A stretch of DNA of 64,000 nucleotides from Delphinapterus leucas (GCF_002288925.2 NW_022098076.1:66567964-66631963), one strand, 5' to 3'; shown: positions 1 through 12,697, counted from the stretch's first letter. Notes: a model not told the origin generated them from the sequence alone. Numbers and translations: made by a program.

Positions 1-60
1 TGCTCCGCAACGGGAGAGGCCACAACAGTGACAGGCCCGCGTACCGCAAAAAAAAAAAAA
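1..60 (+). repeat. CHR-type SINE, 3' end only (cut by window edge)
   Basis: The sequence begins inside the SINE at TGCTCCGCAACGGGAGAGG and ends with the family tail GGCCCGCGTACCGC plus an A run. It matches the 3' ends of the copies at 25101 and 43029. Confidence 0.93.
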
Positions 61-537
61 GAACTGAACTTCCAATTTAATTTAATGTAAATTAAAATTT
101 GAAAACTGAAGCAATATAAATAATATTTTATACTCTTCTTTTGGTAGGACTGTATTTAACTTTAACCATTGAAAATTTAGCATATGGATTTAGGCATGTA
201 GTAAGTATAGAATACACTGGATATGGAAGACTTATTAATAAAAAGAATATGATATAGCTCAATAATTTTTTCATATTGACTTATGTTGAAAGAATATTTT
301 GGATATATTGGTTTAGATAAAATATATTATTAAAATTACTATTACCTATTTCTATTTACTTTTTACAAAATGTGGTTACTGGAAAATTTTAAATCACATA
401 TATGGCTTGCATATATTTCTATTTTAGACAGCACTAGTTTAAAATATAGCTTCTATGTAGAATTCCCACCATTAATTCAAGTGTAAGGGCTCATCCTTTC
501 TAAACTCTTACCAATGCCCAGCACAAAAAGCTATGTT
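61..537. other. AT-rich intron sequence, nothing recognised
   Basis: Very AT-rich sequence with no open frame, known repeat or clear motif cluster that I can name. Confidence 0.6.
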
Positions 538-915
538 ACCACCCTGCTATCCAGATTCACAAACCCTAACACACATCATCCAAAACAACTCATCTCTGTC
601 TGCAGGTAAGGAGGCAAAGTCAAATACTGATACTTCTGGTCTAACTCACTGATAGTGAAAATACCATCAGCCTCTTCAGTGTGACAACCTGGGTTCAGCC
701 AACATTAATTGTTGGTTCTAATATGCACCGAGCAATGACAGTGCTAGAGATTAAAGCAAAAGTAAATGGTCTCGGCACTAAAGGAGTTCCCAGGTGGGAA
801 AGCCCCACGCGTGAACACAAACAACACAAGCCCAATGCAACTGATCAATGTGTGTGCGTGGATGTGTGGAGGAGGCCATCCCTAGACTCTGTAGGACCCT
901 CAGGGTAGGCTTCCC
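538..915 (+). repeat. Direct duplication, copy A (partner at 4105-4487)
   Basis: About 380 bp recurs 3.57 kb to the right in the same orientation at roughly 80-85% identity by eye. Shared landmarks include CCAGATTCACAAACCCTAAC (551-570), ACTTCTGGTCTAAC, AATACCATCAGCCTCTTCAG, ATGCACCGAGCAATGACAGT and CTAGACTCTGTAGGACCCTC. I do not recognise it as a known interspersed repeat. A CAG|GTAAGG donor-like string sits near 604-612. A 75-residue open frame (681-908) has no recognised similarity and is not called a gene. Confidence 0.85.
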
Positions 916-3900
916 TCAATGCCCTGAAGAAACTTGAATCATTGGTCTGGTGGAGAGAAAAAGGACTAGTCATCCAAAACCAGATTCTTTTAGCTCTGGC
1001 TTTGCCACATACTAGCAATACAGCCTTGCAGAGTCAGTTAACTTCTTCTGGATTTACTGTTCTTAACCGCGTAGAAAAGAAATTTTAAAACACCTTCCCT
1101 CTTCTCTTGTAGTTATGAAGATTCAATGGAATCTAGTACATAAAAGTGGTCAATTACGAAGTCCCAAATGGATAAAGGGTGTATTGACAATGATGGTGAT
1201 ATCAAAATGGAGTTTGCAGGTGTGCAGGAGGTCAGAGAAGACTATGGGAACAGAGACCTCTGTCACCTCTGTATGCAGGGCAAGGGCACAAGGGCTTCTC
1301 CATGAAACTTAAACTGAAGCCCAAGCATCACACTGAATCACTTCTCAGACCCACCTAGCTTTGTAAAACACGGCCTGGAAATACACAGGATTAAGCAAGT
1401 CTTTGGGGACATATTCCATTTTTAATGACTGTTAACTTTTTCTAAACATTCCTTTGGAGGTGAACTGTTAGATTCTTAGTGAATTTGTCTGAAATGCTGA
1501 AGGAAGACTGGATTGGTCATGAAAACAGGCAACCATCACAGATGCTGGAACAAGTATATCTCTCAGCAATTATAGAGTTTTTGCAAATGTGCAACCTGTG
1601 AGTCCAATACATTTGTTTTTAGATACCACAGCATGTGTCCCATAAGGCTAGGGGTATCACAATATTCTCAAAGTCAAACTGATTTCTTATTTTATCAAAA
1701 CGTATACAGCATTCTAATATTTTCAGTAAGTTACAATTAATTCCCTTCCCCCAGCAAAACAAAAACAAAATCTCACAACTCTTAAGAGAGTAATTCTCAA
1801 AAGACTGTAAACTCACTTAAAAATTCAATACTCGTACCTGAAGTTATATGATCTCAAGCTGTAAAACAGGTAAGTATGACCATTCGGGGAACTAAATGTC
1901 TTTCTGGCACCATGGTTAATTTTTTCTTATTTTGCTTTGATTCTTACTGGCTTCTTTTTGTTGCTGTTGTCCAATATTAATTTTAAAAATTATTTTTATC
2001 AGCTTTTTAAAGATAAATTCAAGGAAAGTTTAATATCAGTTTGGAAATTTAAGTACATTTTGGTGATTACCAAAGTTACAATAAAAGTTAAAAGCTAGAT
2101 AGAAATTAAATTTGAAGAAAAAATTTGTTAAAACATTTGTCTCTTTTCCTGTCACAATAACTACACCATGTGAATTTATTTGAAACTAATTTGTAGGGCA
2201 TTTCCTCCATTTAGCAATAAAGATATTACTCTGTAAGCCAGGTCTCCACAATTCAATGTGATGTATTTAGGTAAGAATTTGATTAAGAACTATGAATTTC
2301 AAACTCATAGCCAAAATCTTTGATTTTTGTATTCAAATGTAAATATAGCACGATTGCAAAGGATACATGCAGGAACAGTGTATTACTATTACAACCATGA
2401 CCAAACTATTAATTTTTGAATCATTAAAAAAAATTTAATTTTAAAAATGAAGAGGAAAAAAATGTAACTTTAGCCCCAATCAACATGTTCCAAGCTTAGT
2501 TGATATGAAAAAAGTATCACCAAGCCACTGTGAAAGTAGTAATATCTCTAATGCAGAAGTGTGCCATGCCCTTCAGAAGCAAACCAACATAGAACAGGAA
2601 CCCTTCCCCCCAAAGGTCCAACGAATTTCAGAGGCTGGTAACTCAGGTGTACAACTTCAAGTGAGTACTGGCAGGAATTTATTCTTCTAGCATGAAGGGA
2701 GGTAGCAAGAAAAAGAATAATGGGTAGCACAGAGCTTTGAATGAGAGTAGGCCTTATACCTACTGGTGAGGATCTGGGAGAACCCGAGGGCAGTGGGAGA
2801 GGATTGTGTATCTGGGATTTATGAAAAAAAGAGGGGCATGGAGGTCCAGTACCAGTGTGTCGGGAGGGTAGGCTAAAACAAATCTCTCTGGATCCAGGAC
2901 ACATGGTAGTCACCAACTGGCACATATCACATTAGTAGATGATGCCTAATTTATTGTCTTAGATACACTGAATTTTCCTTTTTTGCTAACTAAAAATTGG
3001 ATTATATAAGCTTGAAACACATATATTAGGGTACAGAGTTAATTTTCTGCTACATATGTGATATATATGGAAAGAGATGGACCGGTGGTATAGAAAACCA
3101 TAAAACTGGATAATCCAAAAACCATGTTAGATCTGATTTTGGAAATTATCAAATGACTAGTGTCAGTATCCTGAATTTGTTCTGATTCAGCTAACGCAAT
3201 CATTAATGGTTATTCCCTGATTATACAAATGCAGATGGTAGAGAAGTGGTCTAAGCAAATCAATACTGGATAAGGTAATTTGTCTTAAATTAAAAAACAA
3301 AAAGGTAACTTTATCAATCCTCAAAAAGCCCAAATTGTATCATTTATATACAGACGATGGAGATATGGGCCCTCACCTGGACCAGCTACCATTCAAGCTG
3401 AATAGATATGGATCCAATTCCCTAGAGATTTCGAGTCAAGATTTAAAGCATCAATTTGTCTATATAACTTAACTCTCCCAAGATTAACCCCCTTTTTTCC
3501 CAGAGACCAAATTTCCCCATTAGCTAAACCATCCCACATGCGTACCTGCCCAAGTATGAAGTTTAAGGAAATAAAACTCAAAAGGAAAATATCAGTCTCT
3601 TATTTTGACAAATGATAACTTATGCAAGATGCTCTTCAAATACCACTGCCTATGTACTTTGGAAAAGATGTCCACAAAACCATTTCATTTTTTTCCCTAC
3701 CCTTATCTATCCACTACTCCTTCCACAAACCCCTCACTCTCCAACATTCCCAAGCAGCCGCCCCAGCCCTTCCTGCTTACGGGGATGTCCTCAACTCAAG
3801 ATGTGTCTGTCTTCTACATGTCAGCCCAAAGTATTTCTCCTTCTGAGAAAACTATAGTTTTGTCCGAGTTTTCACTCTTTGGCCACCTGTTTGCTATTTC

Positions 3901-4104
3901 CTATAGATATTTATCTTTTTATGCCTTGATCTTTTGCCCTGCCTGAGTATCCAACGTGTCTAGGAACAGAGCTAGATGCTTTCTCGCTTGCCTCTTTGTC
4001 ATCACCCACTGTCGAGTACCAGCTCAGGCATTCTCAGGGCATATAGTGCACTCAGAATGACACTTACTAATGAACAGGTCAGTGATCAATCAGAAATCAA
4101 CAGT
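916..4104. other. Intron sequence between the two duplication copies, nothing recognised
   Basis: AT-rich unique-looking sequence. Short open frames (for example 2548-2925 minus, 3605-3946 plus) have no domain, no conserved look and no intron-exon signals, and are treated as chance. I see no L1, SINE or LTR here. Confidence 0.55.
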
Positions 4105-4487
4105 AACATCCTGCCTTCCAGATTCACAAACCCTAACATGCAATTGTTTCCGACACACCTCATCTCTGTCCACAAGTGAGCAGGCAAAGTCAGATACCAA
4201 GACTTCTGGTCTAACCCACTGATGGTGAAAATACCATCAGCCTCTTCAGTGTGACAACCTAGATTCAACCAACATTACTTGTTGGTTCTTATATGCACCG
4301 AGCAATGACAGTGCCGGAGATTAAAGCAAAAAAGTAAAGGGTCTCTGTTTTAGAGGGGTTTCCAGGTGGGGAAGCCCCATGTGTGCACACAAGCAACAAA
4401 AGCCCGATGTGTCTGATCAGTGCATGTGCGAGGATGTGTGGAGAAGGCCATCCCTAGACTCTGTAGGACCCTCAGCGTAGGCATCCC
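4105..4487 (+). repeat. Direct duplication, copy B (partner at 538-915)
   Basis: Homologous to copy A from CCAGATTCACAAACCCTAAC (4118-4137) to CTGTAGGACCCTCAGCGTAGGC (ending 4482), with scattered substitutions and small indels. A weaker resemblance may extend left to about 4060. The right flanks diverge quickly, so this is not a simple long tandem duplication. Confidence 0.85.
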
Positions 4488-4910
4488 AGAAGAGAGAAGC
4501 CTCACTGAAACTTGAGGGATGCCAGGGACAAGGGCAGTGGGCATTTCAGGGAGAAGGAACAGCAGATACAAAGGCCCACAGATGCGGAACAGTGGGGTGT
4601 CGCAGCTGAGGTGAAAGGTGAGTATATGAAGAGGAATTTCAAGAATGGACAGGAAAGAAGTAAGAACCACACCCTTAGGGGTCTTGATGACAAGCCACCC
4701 CCCTCCCAGGAGACTGACTTCCTTGAAGTGAGAGTTCATGTCTTTACATAGCTGTATCCTCAGAGCCTAGCCTAATGTGTGGCACCAGTACCTCACAAAG
4801 CATATCCTCTGGGAAGCGATTCTAGACCAACTCTGGTAGAACTGGGTGCCCCTTCCTCTCTGATCCTATAACTTCTTCAGGAGAGTCTTGTCTTACTGCT
4901 TGAGTGATTT

Positions 4911-4940
4911 GTTTACATGCTGTCGCCTCAGCATGTAAAC
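4911..4940. repeat. Perfect 12-bp inverted repeat with 6-nt spacer
   Basis: GTTTACATGCTG (4911-4922) and its exact reverse complement CAGCATGTAAAC (4929-4940) flank TCGCCT. The outer halves carry a forkhead-like core (TGTTTAC/GTAAACA type) in inverted orientation. It could be a protein-dimer site or a stem-loop. Function is unproven. Confidence 0.85.
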
Positions 4941-5190
4941 CAACTGGTCCCTGCAAGGGTAGAGGCCAGGTTTACTTGCCTTAGTATTTCCAAGACTTAT
5001 TTAGAACAGTGGAGACATTTCAAAGACCGTCAATTAACTTGATGGAACAAACATGCATCTATGACTAGTCCTTAGTGCAAACCTTCCTTCAAGCACTGTA
5101 GCTTAGATCCTCCTACAACCTCTTTCTGCTGCTTTGTAATAGGAATTAGGAAGAAAACACAATGATTGAAGCCACCCATGGAGTCTACAT

Positions 5191-5192
<2 letters not shown>

Positions 5193-5225
<33 letters not shown>
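5193..5225. repeat. (CA)n microsatellite
   Basis: About 16 uninterrupted AC/CA dinucleotides. Confidence 0.98.
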
Positions 5226-5228
<3 letters not shown>

Positions 5229-6459
5229 CCACCTCCCCCCAAATCTGCAAACAATTCAGCACAAACATGTTGACACCCACATATGTAAAAACATCCCCAC
5301 ACAATCTGTCAGACTATATCCCTCTAACCTCAAACAGCCTTAATTTTGTCTGTGCTAAACCCACAGCTACAAAATACTTTTCTCTTCATTCTTCTACTAA
5401 ATTTTCAACTTGGGGTGAAAATGTCAGTGCAATGTGATTTGATACTTTGGAAAGAAAAAAGTGCAAGAATATTAAGATGTGGTTAATTTGACCCTACAGG
5501 CTTACTTTCTCAAAGTTATTCATTTCCCAGTCACTTCATATTATGCCAATAATGCAATATTCTCATAAAATGCAAAATGTAAATTAAATTTCCATTCAGA
5601 ACTTCTGGCATACCACAGGAAGCTAGTTTCCCTGCAGTTATTTTGACTGTGCAATGTGCCACAAACTAAAATGCACTACGATTTTTTTTCTTACCATATT
5701 ATACTTTTAGAATTTCTGAACTGAAGTGCTTCATGTTTAAATGTCTTAAAAAGAGGCTATTCTTAAGACTCAGAGCAGAGCAGCAACAGCCAGTTGTCCT
5801 TCTATAGTCATTCTCCCTTTTTCTATCATAAGAGAATCCCCAGATTTTAGCCATGCTCATCGCTACCCAGAATGAGAATTCTACTTCCCAGCTCCTTTGC
5901 AGTTGCATATCGACATATAACTAACTTCTGGTTGATGAGATGTGAATGGAAGTGACAAGTGCAATTCCAAGCTGTACTTTTAAAAATTGGGACATCCTCT
6001 CCCCTTCCCACTTTCAAAATAGTTGCATGAAAACTAGGTTGATATAAAGCAGGGCTGGGAGTAGCAATCTTGAATTGCATGGACATGGGAGATCCCTTAA
6101 GGACAGAAACCCTTGGGATGGGGGAGGGACCAACAGGACAGGAGTCTGGGCTTTTGTAAACTTCTCAGAGCACACCTGCCTCAGAGACTGGACTTTTATG
6201 TGAAAGAGAAAAAAACATCTTCCATCTTCTTTAAGCCTCTGTTTAAGGTCTCTGTCACAAATAGCTTCATTTATGTTCTTATTAATTCAAAGGGTAAACA
6301 GAAAGCAATGAATGAAAATGATACATGCCCAAATGGAAAACTTGCAGTAAAAGCATTATTTCACATCTCAATCTCACTTTCTGTTTTATTCAGAAAGGTT
6401 GCCAGAACTTCTGGAAATGGAGTATCATGTTTGCAAGTACAGTTCAGTGGAAAATACAT

Positions 6460-6460
<1 letters not shown>
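5226..6460. other. Intron sequence, nothing recognised
   Basis: Unique-looking intron DNA without a convincing gene or repeat. Open frames at 5847-6086 minus and 6113-6556 plus run through non-coding-like sequence or the next CA repeat and are considered chance. Confidence 0.55.

Positions 6461-6493
<33 letters not shown>
6461..6493. repeat. (CG)2-(CA)n microsatellite
   Basis: CGCGCG followed by about 13 CA units, directly next to the left half of a MIR element. Confidence 0.97.
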
Positions 6494-6608
6494 GACTCAC
6501 AATCAGGAGACCTGGGTTCTAGTCTTTACTCTTACTACTTAACTATTGGGTCTTAGACAGTTACATACTCTTCGAGTCTCACTTTCCTCCTTTGCAAAAT
6601 GGGGCTAA
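6494..6608 (+). repeat. MIR SINE, left part (split by L1)
   Basis: Shows the MIR order: GACCTGGGTTCTAG, a loss-of-function tRNA-related core, then CTTTCCTCCTTTGCAAAATGGGG. The remaining 3' part resumes at 12782 after the L1, so L1 insertion split this MIR. Confidence 0.8.
6597..6608 (+). repeat. L1 target-site duplication, left copy
   Basis: AAATGGGGCTAA recurs exactly at 12782-12793 on the other side of the L1. Confidence 0.85.
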
Positions 6609-7037
6609 CCCCTCTCTTTTTTTTTTTAATTAACATCTTTATTGAAGTACAATTGCTTTAAAAAGTTGTGTTAGTTTCTGCTGTGTAACAAAGTTAATCA
6701 GTTATATGTATACATATATCCCCATATCCCCTCCCTCTCACCCTCCCTATCCCACCCCTCTAGGTGGTCACAAAGCACAGAGCTGATCTCCCTGTGTTAT
6801 GCAGCTGCTTCCCACCAGCTATCTATCTTACATTTGGTAGTGTATATATGTCAATGCTACTCTTTCACTTCGTCCCAGCTTACCCTTCCCCCTTGCCATG
6901 TCCTCAAGTCCATTCTCTACCTCTGCGTCTTTACTCCTGTCCTGCCCCTAGGTTCTTCAGAACCTTTTCTTTTTTCTTTTTTTTTTAGATTCCATATATA
7001 TGTGTTAGCATAAGGTATTTGTTTTTCTCTTTCTGAC

Positions 7038-8658
7038 TTACTTCACTCGTATGACACACTCTAGGTCCATCCCCCTCACTACAAATAACTCAGTTTTGTT
7101 TCTTTTTATGACCAAATAATATTCTACTGTATATATGTGCCACATCTTCTTTATCCATTCATCTATCAATGGACACTTAGGTTGCTTCCATGTCCTGGCT
7201 ATTGTAAATAGTAATGCAATGAACACTGTGGTACATGTCTCTTTTTGAATTATGGTTTTCTCAGGGTATATGCCCAGTAGTGGGATTGCTGGGTCATATG
7301 GTAGTTCTGTTTTTAGTTTTTTAATGAACCTCCATAGTGGCTATATCAATTTACATTCCCACCAACAGTGCAAGAGAGTTCCCTTTCTCCATACCATCTC
7401 CATCATTTATTATTTGTATATTTTTTGATGATGGCCATTCTGACCAGTGTGAGGTGATACCTCATTGTAGTTTTGATTTGCATTTCTGTAATGATTAGTG
7501 ATGCTGAGCATCCTTTCATGTGTTTGTTGGCAATCTGTATATCTTCTTTGGAGAAATGTCTATTTAGGTCTTCTGTGCATTTCTGGATTGGGTTGTTTAT
7601 ATTGAGCTGCATGAGCTGATTGTATATTTTGGAGATTAATCCTTTGTCAGTTGCTTCATTTGAAAATATTTTCTCCCATTCTGAGGGTTGTCTTTTCGTC
7701 TTGTTTATGGTTTCCTTTGCTGTGCAAAAGCTTTTAAGTTTCATTAGGTCCCATTTGTTTTATTTCCATTTCTCTAAGAGGTGGGTCAAAAAGGATCTTG
7801 CTGTGATTTATGTCACAGAGTGTTCTGCCTATGTTTTCCTTTAAGAGTTTTATAGTGTCTGGCCTTACATTTAGGTCTTTAATCCATTTGGAGTTTACTT
7901 TTGTGTACGGTGTTAGGAAGTGCCCTAATTTCATTCTTTTACATGTATCTGTCCAGTTTTCCCAGCACCACTTATTGAAGAGGCTGTCTCTTCTCCATTG
8001 TATATTCTTGCCTCCTTTGTCAAAGATAAGGTGACCATATGTATGTGGGTTTATCTCTGGGCTTTCTAGCCTGTTCCATTGATCTCTATTTCTGTTTCTG
8101 TGCTACTACCATACTGTCTTGATTACTGTAGCTTTGTAGTATAGTCTGAAGTTTGGGACCCTCATTCCCCCAGCTCCGTTTGCCTTTCTCAAGATTGCTT
8201 TGGCTATTTGGAGTCTTTTGTGTTTCCATACACATTGTAAAATTTTTTGTTCTAGTTCTGTGAAAAATGCCATTGGTAGCTTGATAGGGGTTGCACTGAA
8301 TCTGTAGATAGCTTTGGGTAGTAGAGTCACTTTCACAATGTTGATTCTTCCAATCCAAGAACATGGTATATCTCTCCATCTGTTTGTATCATCTTTAATT
8401 TCTTTCATCAGTGTCTTATAGTTTTCTGCATACAAGTCTTTTGTCTCCTTAGGAAGGTTTATTCCTAGATATTTTATTCTTTTTGTTGCAGTGGTAGATG
8501 GGATTGTTAATTTCCCTTTCAGATTTTTCGTTGTTAGTGTATAGGAATGCAAGACATTTCTGTGCATTTAATTTGAATCCTGCTACTTTACCAAATTCAT
8601 TGATTAGCTCTAGTAGTTTTCTGGTAGCATCTTGAGGATTCTCTATGTATAGTATCAT
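7038..8658 (-). pseudogene. L1 ORF2 C-terminal part, broken
   Basis: Translated pieces carry L1 ORF2 C-terminal signatures: the FADD catalytic block of reverse transcriptase at about 8656-8670, the region with WIGRINIVK (about 8330-8360), and the MWHIYTVEYY tail (about 7110-7150). The frame shifts several times between 7403 and 8567. Confidence 0.9.
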
Positions 8659-8707
8659 GTCATCTGCAAACAGTGACAGTTTTACTTCTTCTTTTCCGAT
8701 TTGGACT

Positions 8708-9169
8708 TTATTTCTTTTTTTTTATTTCTTTTTCTCCTCTGATTGCTATGGCTAAAACTTCCAAAACTATGTTGAATAATAGTGGTGAGAGTGGGCAACC
8801 TTGTCTTGTTCCTGATCTCAGAGGAAACTGTTTCAGTTTTTCACCATTGAGAATGATGTTGGCTGTGGGTTTATCATACATGGTCTTTATTATGTTGAGG
8901 TGGGTTCCTTCTATGCTCACTTTCTGGAGAGTTTTTATCATAAATGGGTGTTGAATTTTGTTGAAAGCTTTTTCTGCATCTATTGAGAACATACAGTTTT
9001 TATCCTTCAATTTCTTAATATGGTGTATCACATTGATTGATTTGCGTATATTGAAGAATCCTTGCATTCCTGGGATAAACCCCACTTGATCACGGTGTAT
9101 GATCCTTTTGATGTGCTGTTGGATTCTGTTTGCTAGTATTTTGTTGAGGATTTTTGCATCTATGTTCAT
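8708..9169 (-). pseudogene. L1 ORF2 reverse transcriptase core, fragment
   Basis: This 153-codon open stretch contains the L1 reverse transcriptase blocks [29 protein letters not shown] and [12 protein letters not shown]. The downstream FADD block follows in another frame after a poly-K-like slip at about 8712-8730 (T-rich on the plus strand). The protein is not functional in this state. Confidence 0.93.
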
Positions 9170-9858
9170 CAGTGATATTGGTCTGTAATTTTTTTGTGTG
9201 ACATCTTTGGTTTTGGTATCAGGGTGATGGTGGCCTTGTAGAATGAGTTTGGGAGTGTTTCTCCCTCTGCTACATTTTGGAAGAGTTTGGGAAGGATGGG
9301 TGTTAGCTCTTCTCTAAATGTTTGACAGAATTCACCTGTGACGCCATCTGGTCCTGGGCTTTTGTTTGTTGGAATATTTTAAATCACAGTTTTAATTTCA
9401 GTGCTTGTCTGAAACTTCAGTCTGTTGATATTTCCTATTTCTTCCTGGTTCAGTCTTGGAAGGTTGTACCTTTCTAAGAATTTGTCCATTTCTTCCAGGT
9501 TGTCCATTTTATTGGCTTAGCATTGCTTGTAGTAGTCTTTCATGATCCTTTGTGTTCTGCAGTGTCCATTGTTACTTCTTTTTCATTTCTAAACCTGTTG
9601 AGTCTTCTCCCTTTTTTTCTTGATGAGTTTGGCTAATGGTTTATCAATTTTGTTTACCTTCTCTGAGAACGAGCTTTTAGTTTTATTAATCATAGCTATT
9701 GTTTCCTTCATTTCTTTTTCATTTATTTCTGATGTGATCTTTATGATTTCTTCTGCTAGCTCTGGTGTTTTTTTGTTCTTCTTTCTCTAATTGCATTAGG
9801 TGTAAGGTTAGGTTGTTTGAGGTGTTTCTTGTTTCTTGAGGTAGGATTGAATTGCTAT

Positions 9859-9872
9859 AAACTTCCCGCTTA
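9859..9872 (+). repeat. CHR-1 SINE target-site duplication, left copy
   Basis: AAACTTCCCGCTTA here and AAACTTCCCTCTTA at 10160-10173 differ at one base. Confidence 0.85.
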
Positions 9873-10159
9873 CGGCTTCCCTGGTGGCGCAGTGGTTGAG
9901 AGTCTGCCTATTGATGCAGGGGACATGGGTTCGAGCCCTGGTCTGGGAGGATCCCACATGCCATGGAGCAACTGGGCCCGTGAGCCACAACTACTGAGCC
10001 TGGGCGTCTGGAGCCTGTGCTCCGCAACAAGAGGCCGCGATAGTGAGAGGCCCGCACACTGCGATGAAGAGTGGCCCCCACTCGCCGCAACTGGAGAAAG
10101 CCCTCGCACCGAAACGAAGACCCCACACCGCCAAAAATAAATTAATTAATTAATTAATT
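9873..10159 (+). mobile_element. CHR-1 SINE inserted in the L1
   Basis: A long cetacean SINE: tRNA-related head with GGTGGCGCAGTGGTTGAGAG and the B-box GGGTTCGAGCCC, body with CGCAACAAGAGGCCGCGATA, and the extra 3' part with CTCGCCGCAACTGGAGAAAG that short CHR-2 copies lack. It ends in an (ATTA)n tail. It interrupts L1 ORF2, so it is younger than the L1. It is a retrotransposed SINE, not a tRNA gene. Confidence 0.94.
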
Positions 10160-10280
10160 AAACTTCCCTCTTAGAACTGCCTTTGCTGCATCCCATAGGT
10201 TTTGGGTTGTCGTGTTTTCATTGTCATTTGTTTCTAGGTATTTTTTGATTTCCTCTTTGATTTCTTCAGTGATCTCTTGG

Positions 10281-10970
10281 TTATTTAGTAGTGTATTGTT
10301 TATCCTCCATGTCTTTGTATTTTTTTACAGATTTTTTCCTGTAATTGATATCTAGTCTCATGGCATTGTTGTCGGAAAAGATACTTGATATGAGTTCAAT
10401 TTTCTTAAATTTACCAAGGCTTGATTTGTGACCCAAGGTATGCTCTATCTTGGAGAATGTTCCATGAGCACTTGAGAAGAAAGTGTATTCTGTTCTTTTT
10501 ACTTGGAATGTCCTATAAATATCAATTAAGCCCATCTTGTTTAAAGTGTCATTTAAAGCTTGTGTTTCCTTATTTATTTTCATTTTGGATGATCTGTACA
10601 TTGGTGAAAGTGGGGTGTTCAAGTCCCCTACTCTGATTGTGTTACTGTCGATTTCCCCTTTTATGGCTGTTAGCATTTGCCTTATGTATTGAGGTGCTCC
10701 TATGTTGGGTGCATAAATATTTACAATTGTTATATCTTCTTCTTGGATCGATCCCTTGATCATTATGTAGTGTCCTTCTTTGTCTCTTGTAATAGTCTTT
10801 ATTTTAAAGTCTATTTTATCTGTTATGAGTATTGCTACTCCAGCTTTCTTTTGATTTCCATTTGCATATAATACCTTTTTCCACCCCCTTACTTTCAGTC
10901 TGTATGTGTCCCTAGGTCTGAAGTTGGTCTCTTGTAGACAGCAAATATATGGGTCTGTTTTTGCATCCAT
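10281..10970 (-). pseudogene. L1 ORF2 endonuclease domain, fragment
   Basis: A 229-codon open stretch of the apurinic/apyrimidinic-like L1 endonuclease. It shows the LQETNFRPRDTYRLK block, IVNIYAPN, the GDLNTPLS catalytic block (usually GDFNTPLS) and DIYRTF. The first codons of ORF2 lie upstream in another frame. The CHR-1 SINE at 9873-10159 separates it from the reverse transcriptase. Confidence 0.93.
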
Positions 10971-11282
10971 TCAGCCAGTCTGTATCATTTGGTTGGAGCA
11001 TTTACTCCATTTATATTTAAGGTAATTGTCAATATCTATGTTTGTATTACCATTGTCTTAACTGTTTTGGGTTTGTTATTGTAGGTCTTTTTCTTCTCTT
11101 GTGTTTCCTGCCTAGAGATATTCCTTTATCATTTGTTGTAAAGCTGATTTTGTGTTGCTGAATTCTCTTAACTTTTGCTTGTCTATAAAGGTTTTAATTT
11201 CTCCATCGAATCTGAATGAAATCCTTCCCGGGTAGAGTAATCTCAGTTGTAGGTTTTTCCCGTTCATCACTTTAAATATGTT

Positions 11283-11997
11283 CTACCACTGCCTTCTGAC
11301 TTGCAGAGTTTCTGCTGAAAGATCATCTGTTAACCATATGGTGTTTCCCTTGTATGTTATTTGTTGCTTTTCCCTTTCTTCTTTTAATATTTTTTCTTTG
11401 AATTTAATTTTTGATAGTTTGATTAATATGTGTCTTGGCGTGTTTCTCCTTGGATTTATCCTGTGTGGGACCCTCTGCACTTCCTGGACTTGACTATTTC
11501 CTTTCCCATGTTAGGGAAGTTTTCAACTATAATCTCTTCAAATATTTTCTCAGACCCTTTCTGTTTCTCTTCTTCTTCTGGGACCCCTATAATTCAAATG
11601 TTGGTGTGTTTAATGTTGTCACAGAGGTCTCTGAGACTGTCCTCAATTCTTTTCATTCTTTTTTCTTTATTCTGCTCTGTGGCAATTATTTCCACTAGTT
11701 TATCTTCCAGGTCACTTATCCGTTCTTCTGCTTCAGTTATTCTGCTATTGATTTCTTCTAGAGTATTTTATATTTCATTTATTGTGTTGTTCATCATTGT
11801 TTGCTCTTTAGCTCTTCTAGGTCCTTGTTAAATGTTTCTTGTATTTTCTCCATTCTGTTTCCGAGATTTTGGATCATCTTTACTATCATTACTCTGAATT
11901 CTTTTTCAGGTAGACTGCCTATTTCCTCTTCCTTTGTTTGGTCTGGTGGATTTTTACCTTGCTCCTTCATATGCTGCATATTTCTCTGTTTCCTCAT
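11283..11997 (-). pseudogene. L1 ORF1 remnant (RNA-binding protein), frameshifted
   Basis: The N-terminal piece (11794-11997) has the charged coiled-coil beginning MRKQRNMQHMKEQ and the PEKEFRVMIVKMI block. The C-terminal piece (11283-11480) has NPRRNTPRHILIKL of the RNA-binding domain. The middle is frameshifted. Confidence 0.88.
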
Positions 11998-12654
11998 TCT
12001 GTTTAACTTACTATGTTTGAGGACTCCTTTTTGCAGGCTGCAGGTTCATAGTGCCTTTTCTTTTTCGTGTGTGTCCCCAGTGGGTGAGGTTGGTTCAGTG
12101 GCTTGTGTAGGCTTCCTGGTAGTGGGGACTGGTGCCTGTGTTCTGGTGGGTGGGGCTGTATCTTGTCCTTGTGGTGGGCAGGGCCGTGTCCAGAGGTGTG
12201 TTTTGGGGTGTCTGTGACCTTATTATGGTTTAGGCAGCCTCTCAGCTGATAGGTGGGGTTGTGTTCCCGTCTTGCTAGTTGTTTGGCATGGGGTGTCCAG
12301 CACTGGAGCTTGCTGGTCGTTGGGTGGAGCTGGGTCTTAGTGTTGAGACAAAGATCTCTGGGAGAGCTCTCACTGACTGATATTATGTGGGGCCAGGAGT
12401 TTTCTGGTGGTCCATGTGCTGGACTCAGCCCTCTCCTCAGAGGCTCAGGGCTGACACCTGGCCAGAGCACCAAGTCCCTGACAGCCACACAGCTCAGAAG
12501 AAAAGGAAGAGAGAAAAAACAAAAAAGAAGAAAGAGAAAAGCAAACAGACAGAACCCTAGGACAAATGGTAAAAGCAAACCTATACAGATAAAATCACAA
12601 AAAGAAGCATAAACATACACACTTACAAAAAGAGAAAAAGGAAAAAAAAGAACA

Positions 12655-12697
<43 letters not shown>

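Noticed and set aside
2548..2925. 125-codon minus-strand frame, in KLF7 orientation
   Set aside because: No homology, no canonical exon boundaries in phase with KLF7. Likely chance.
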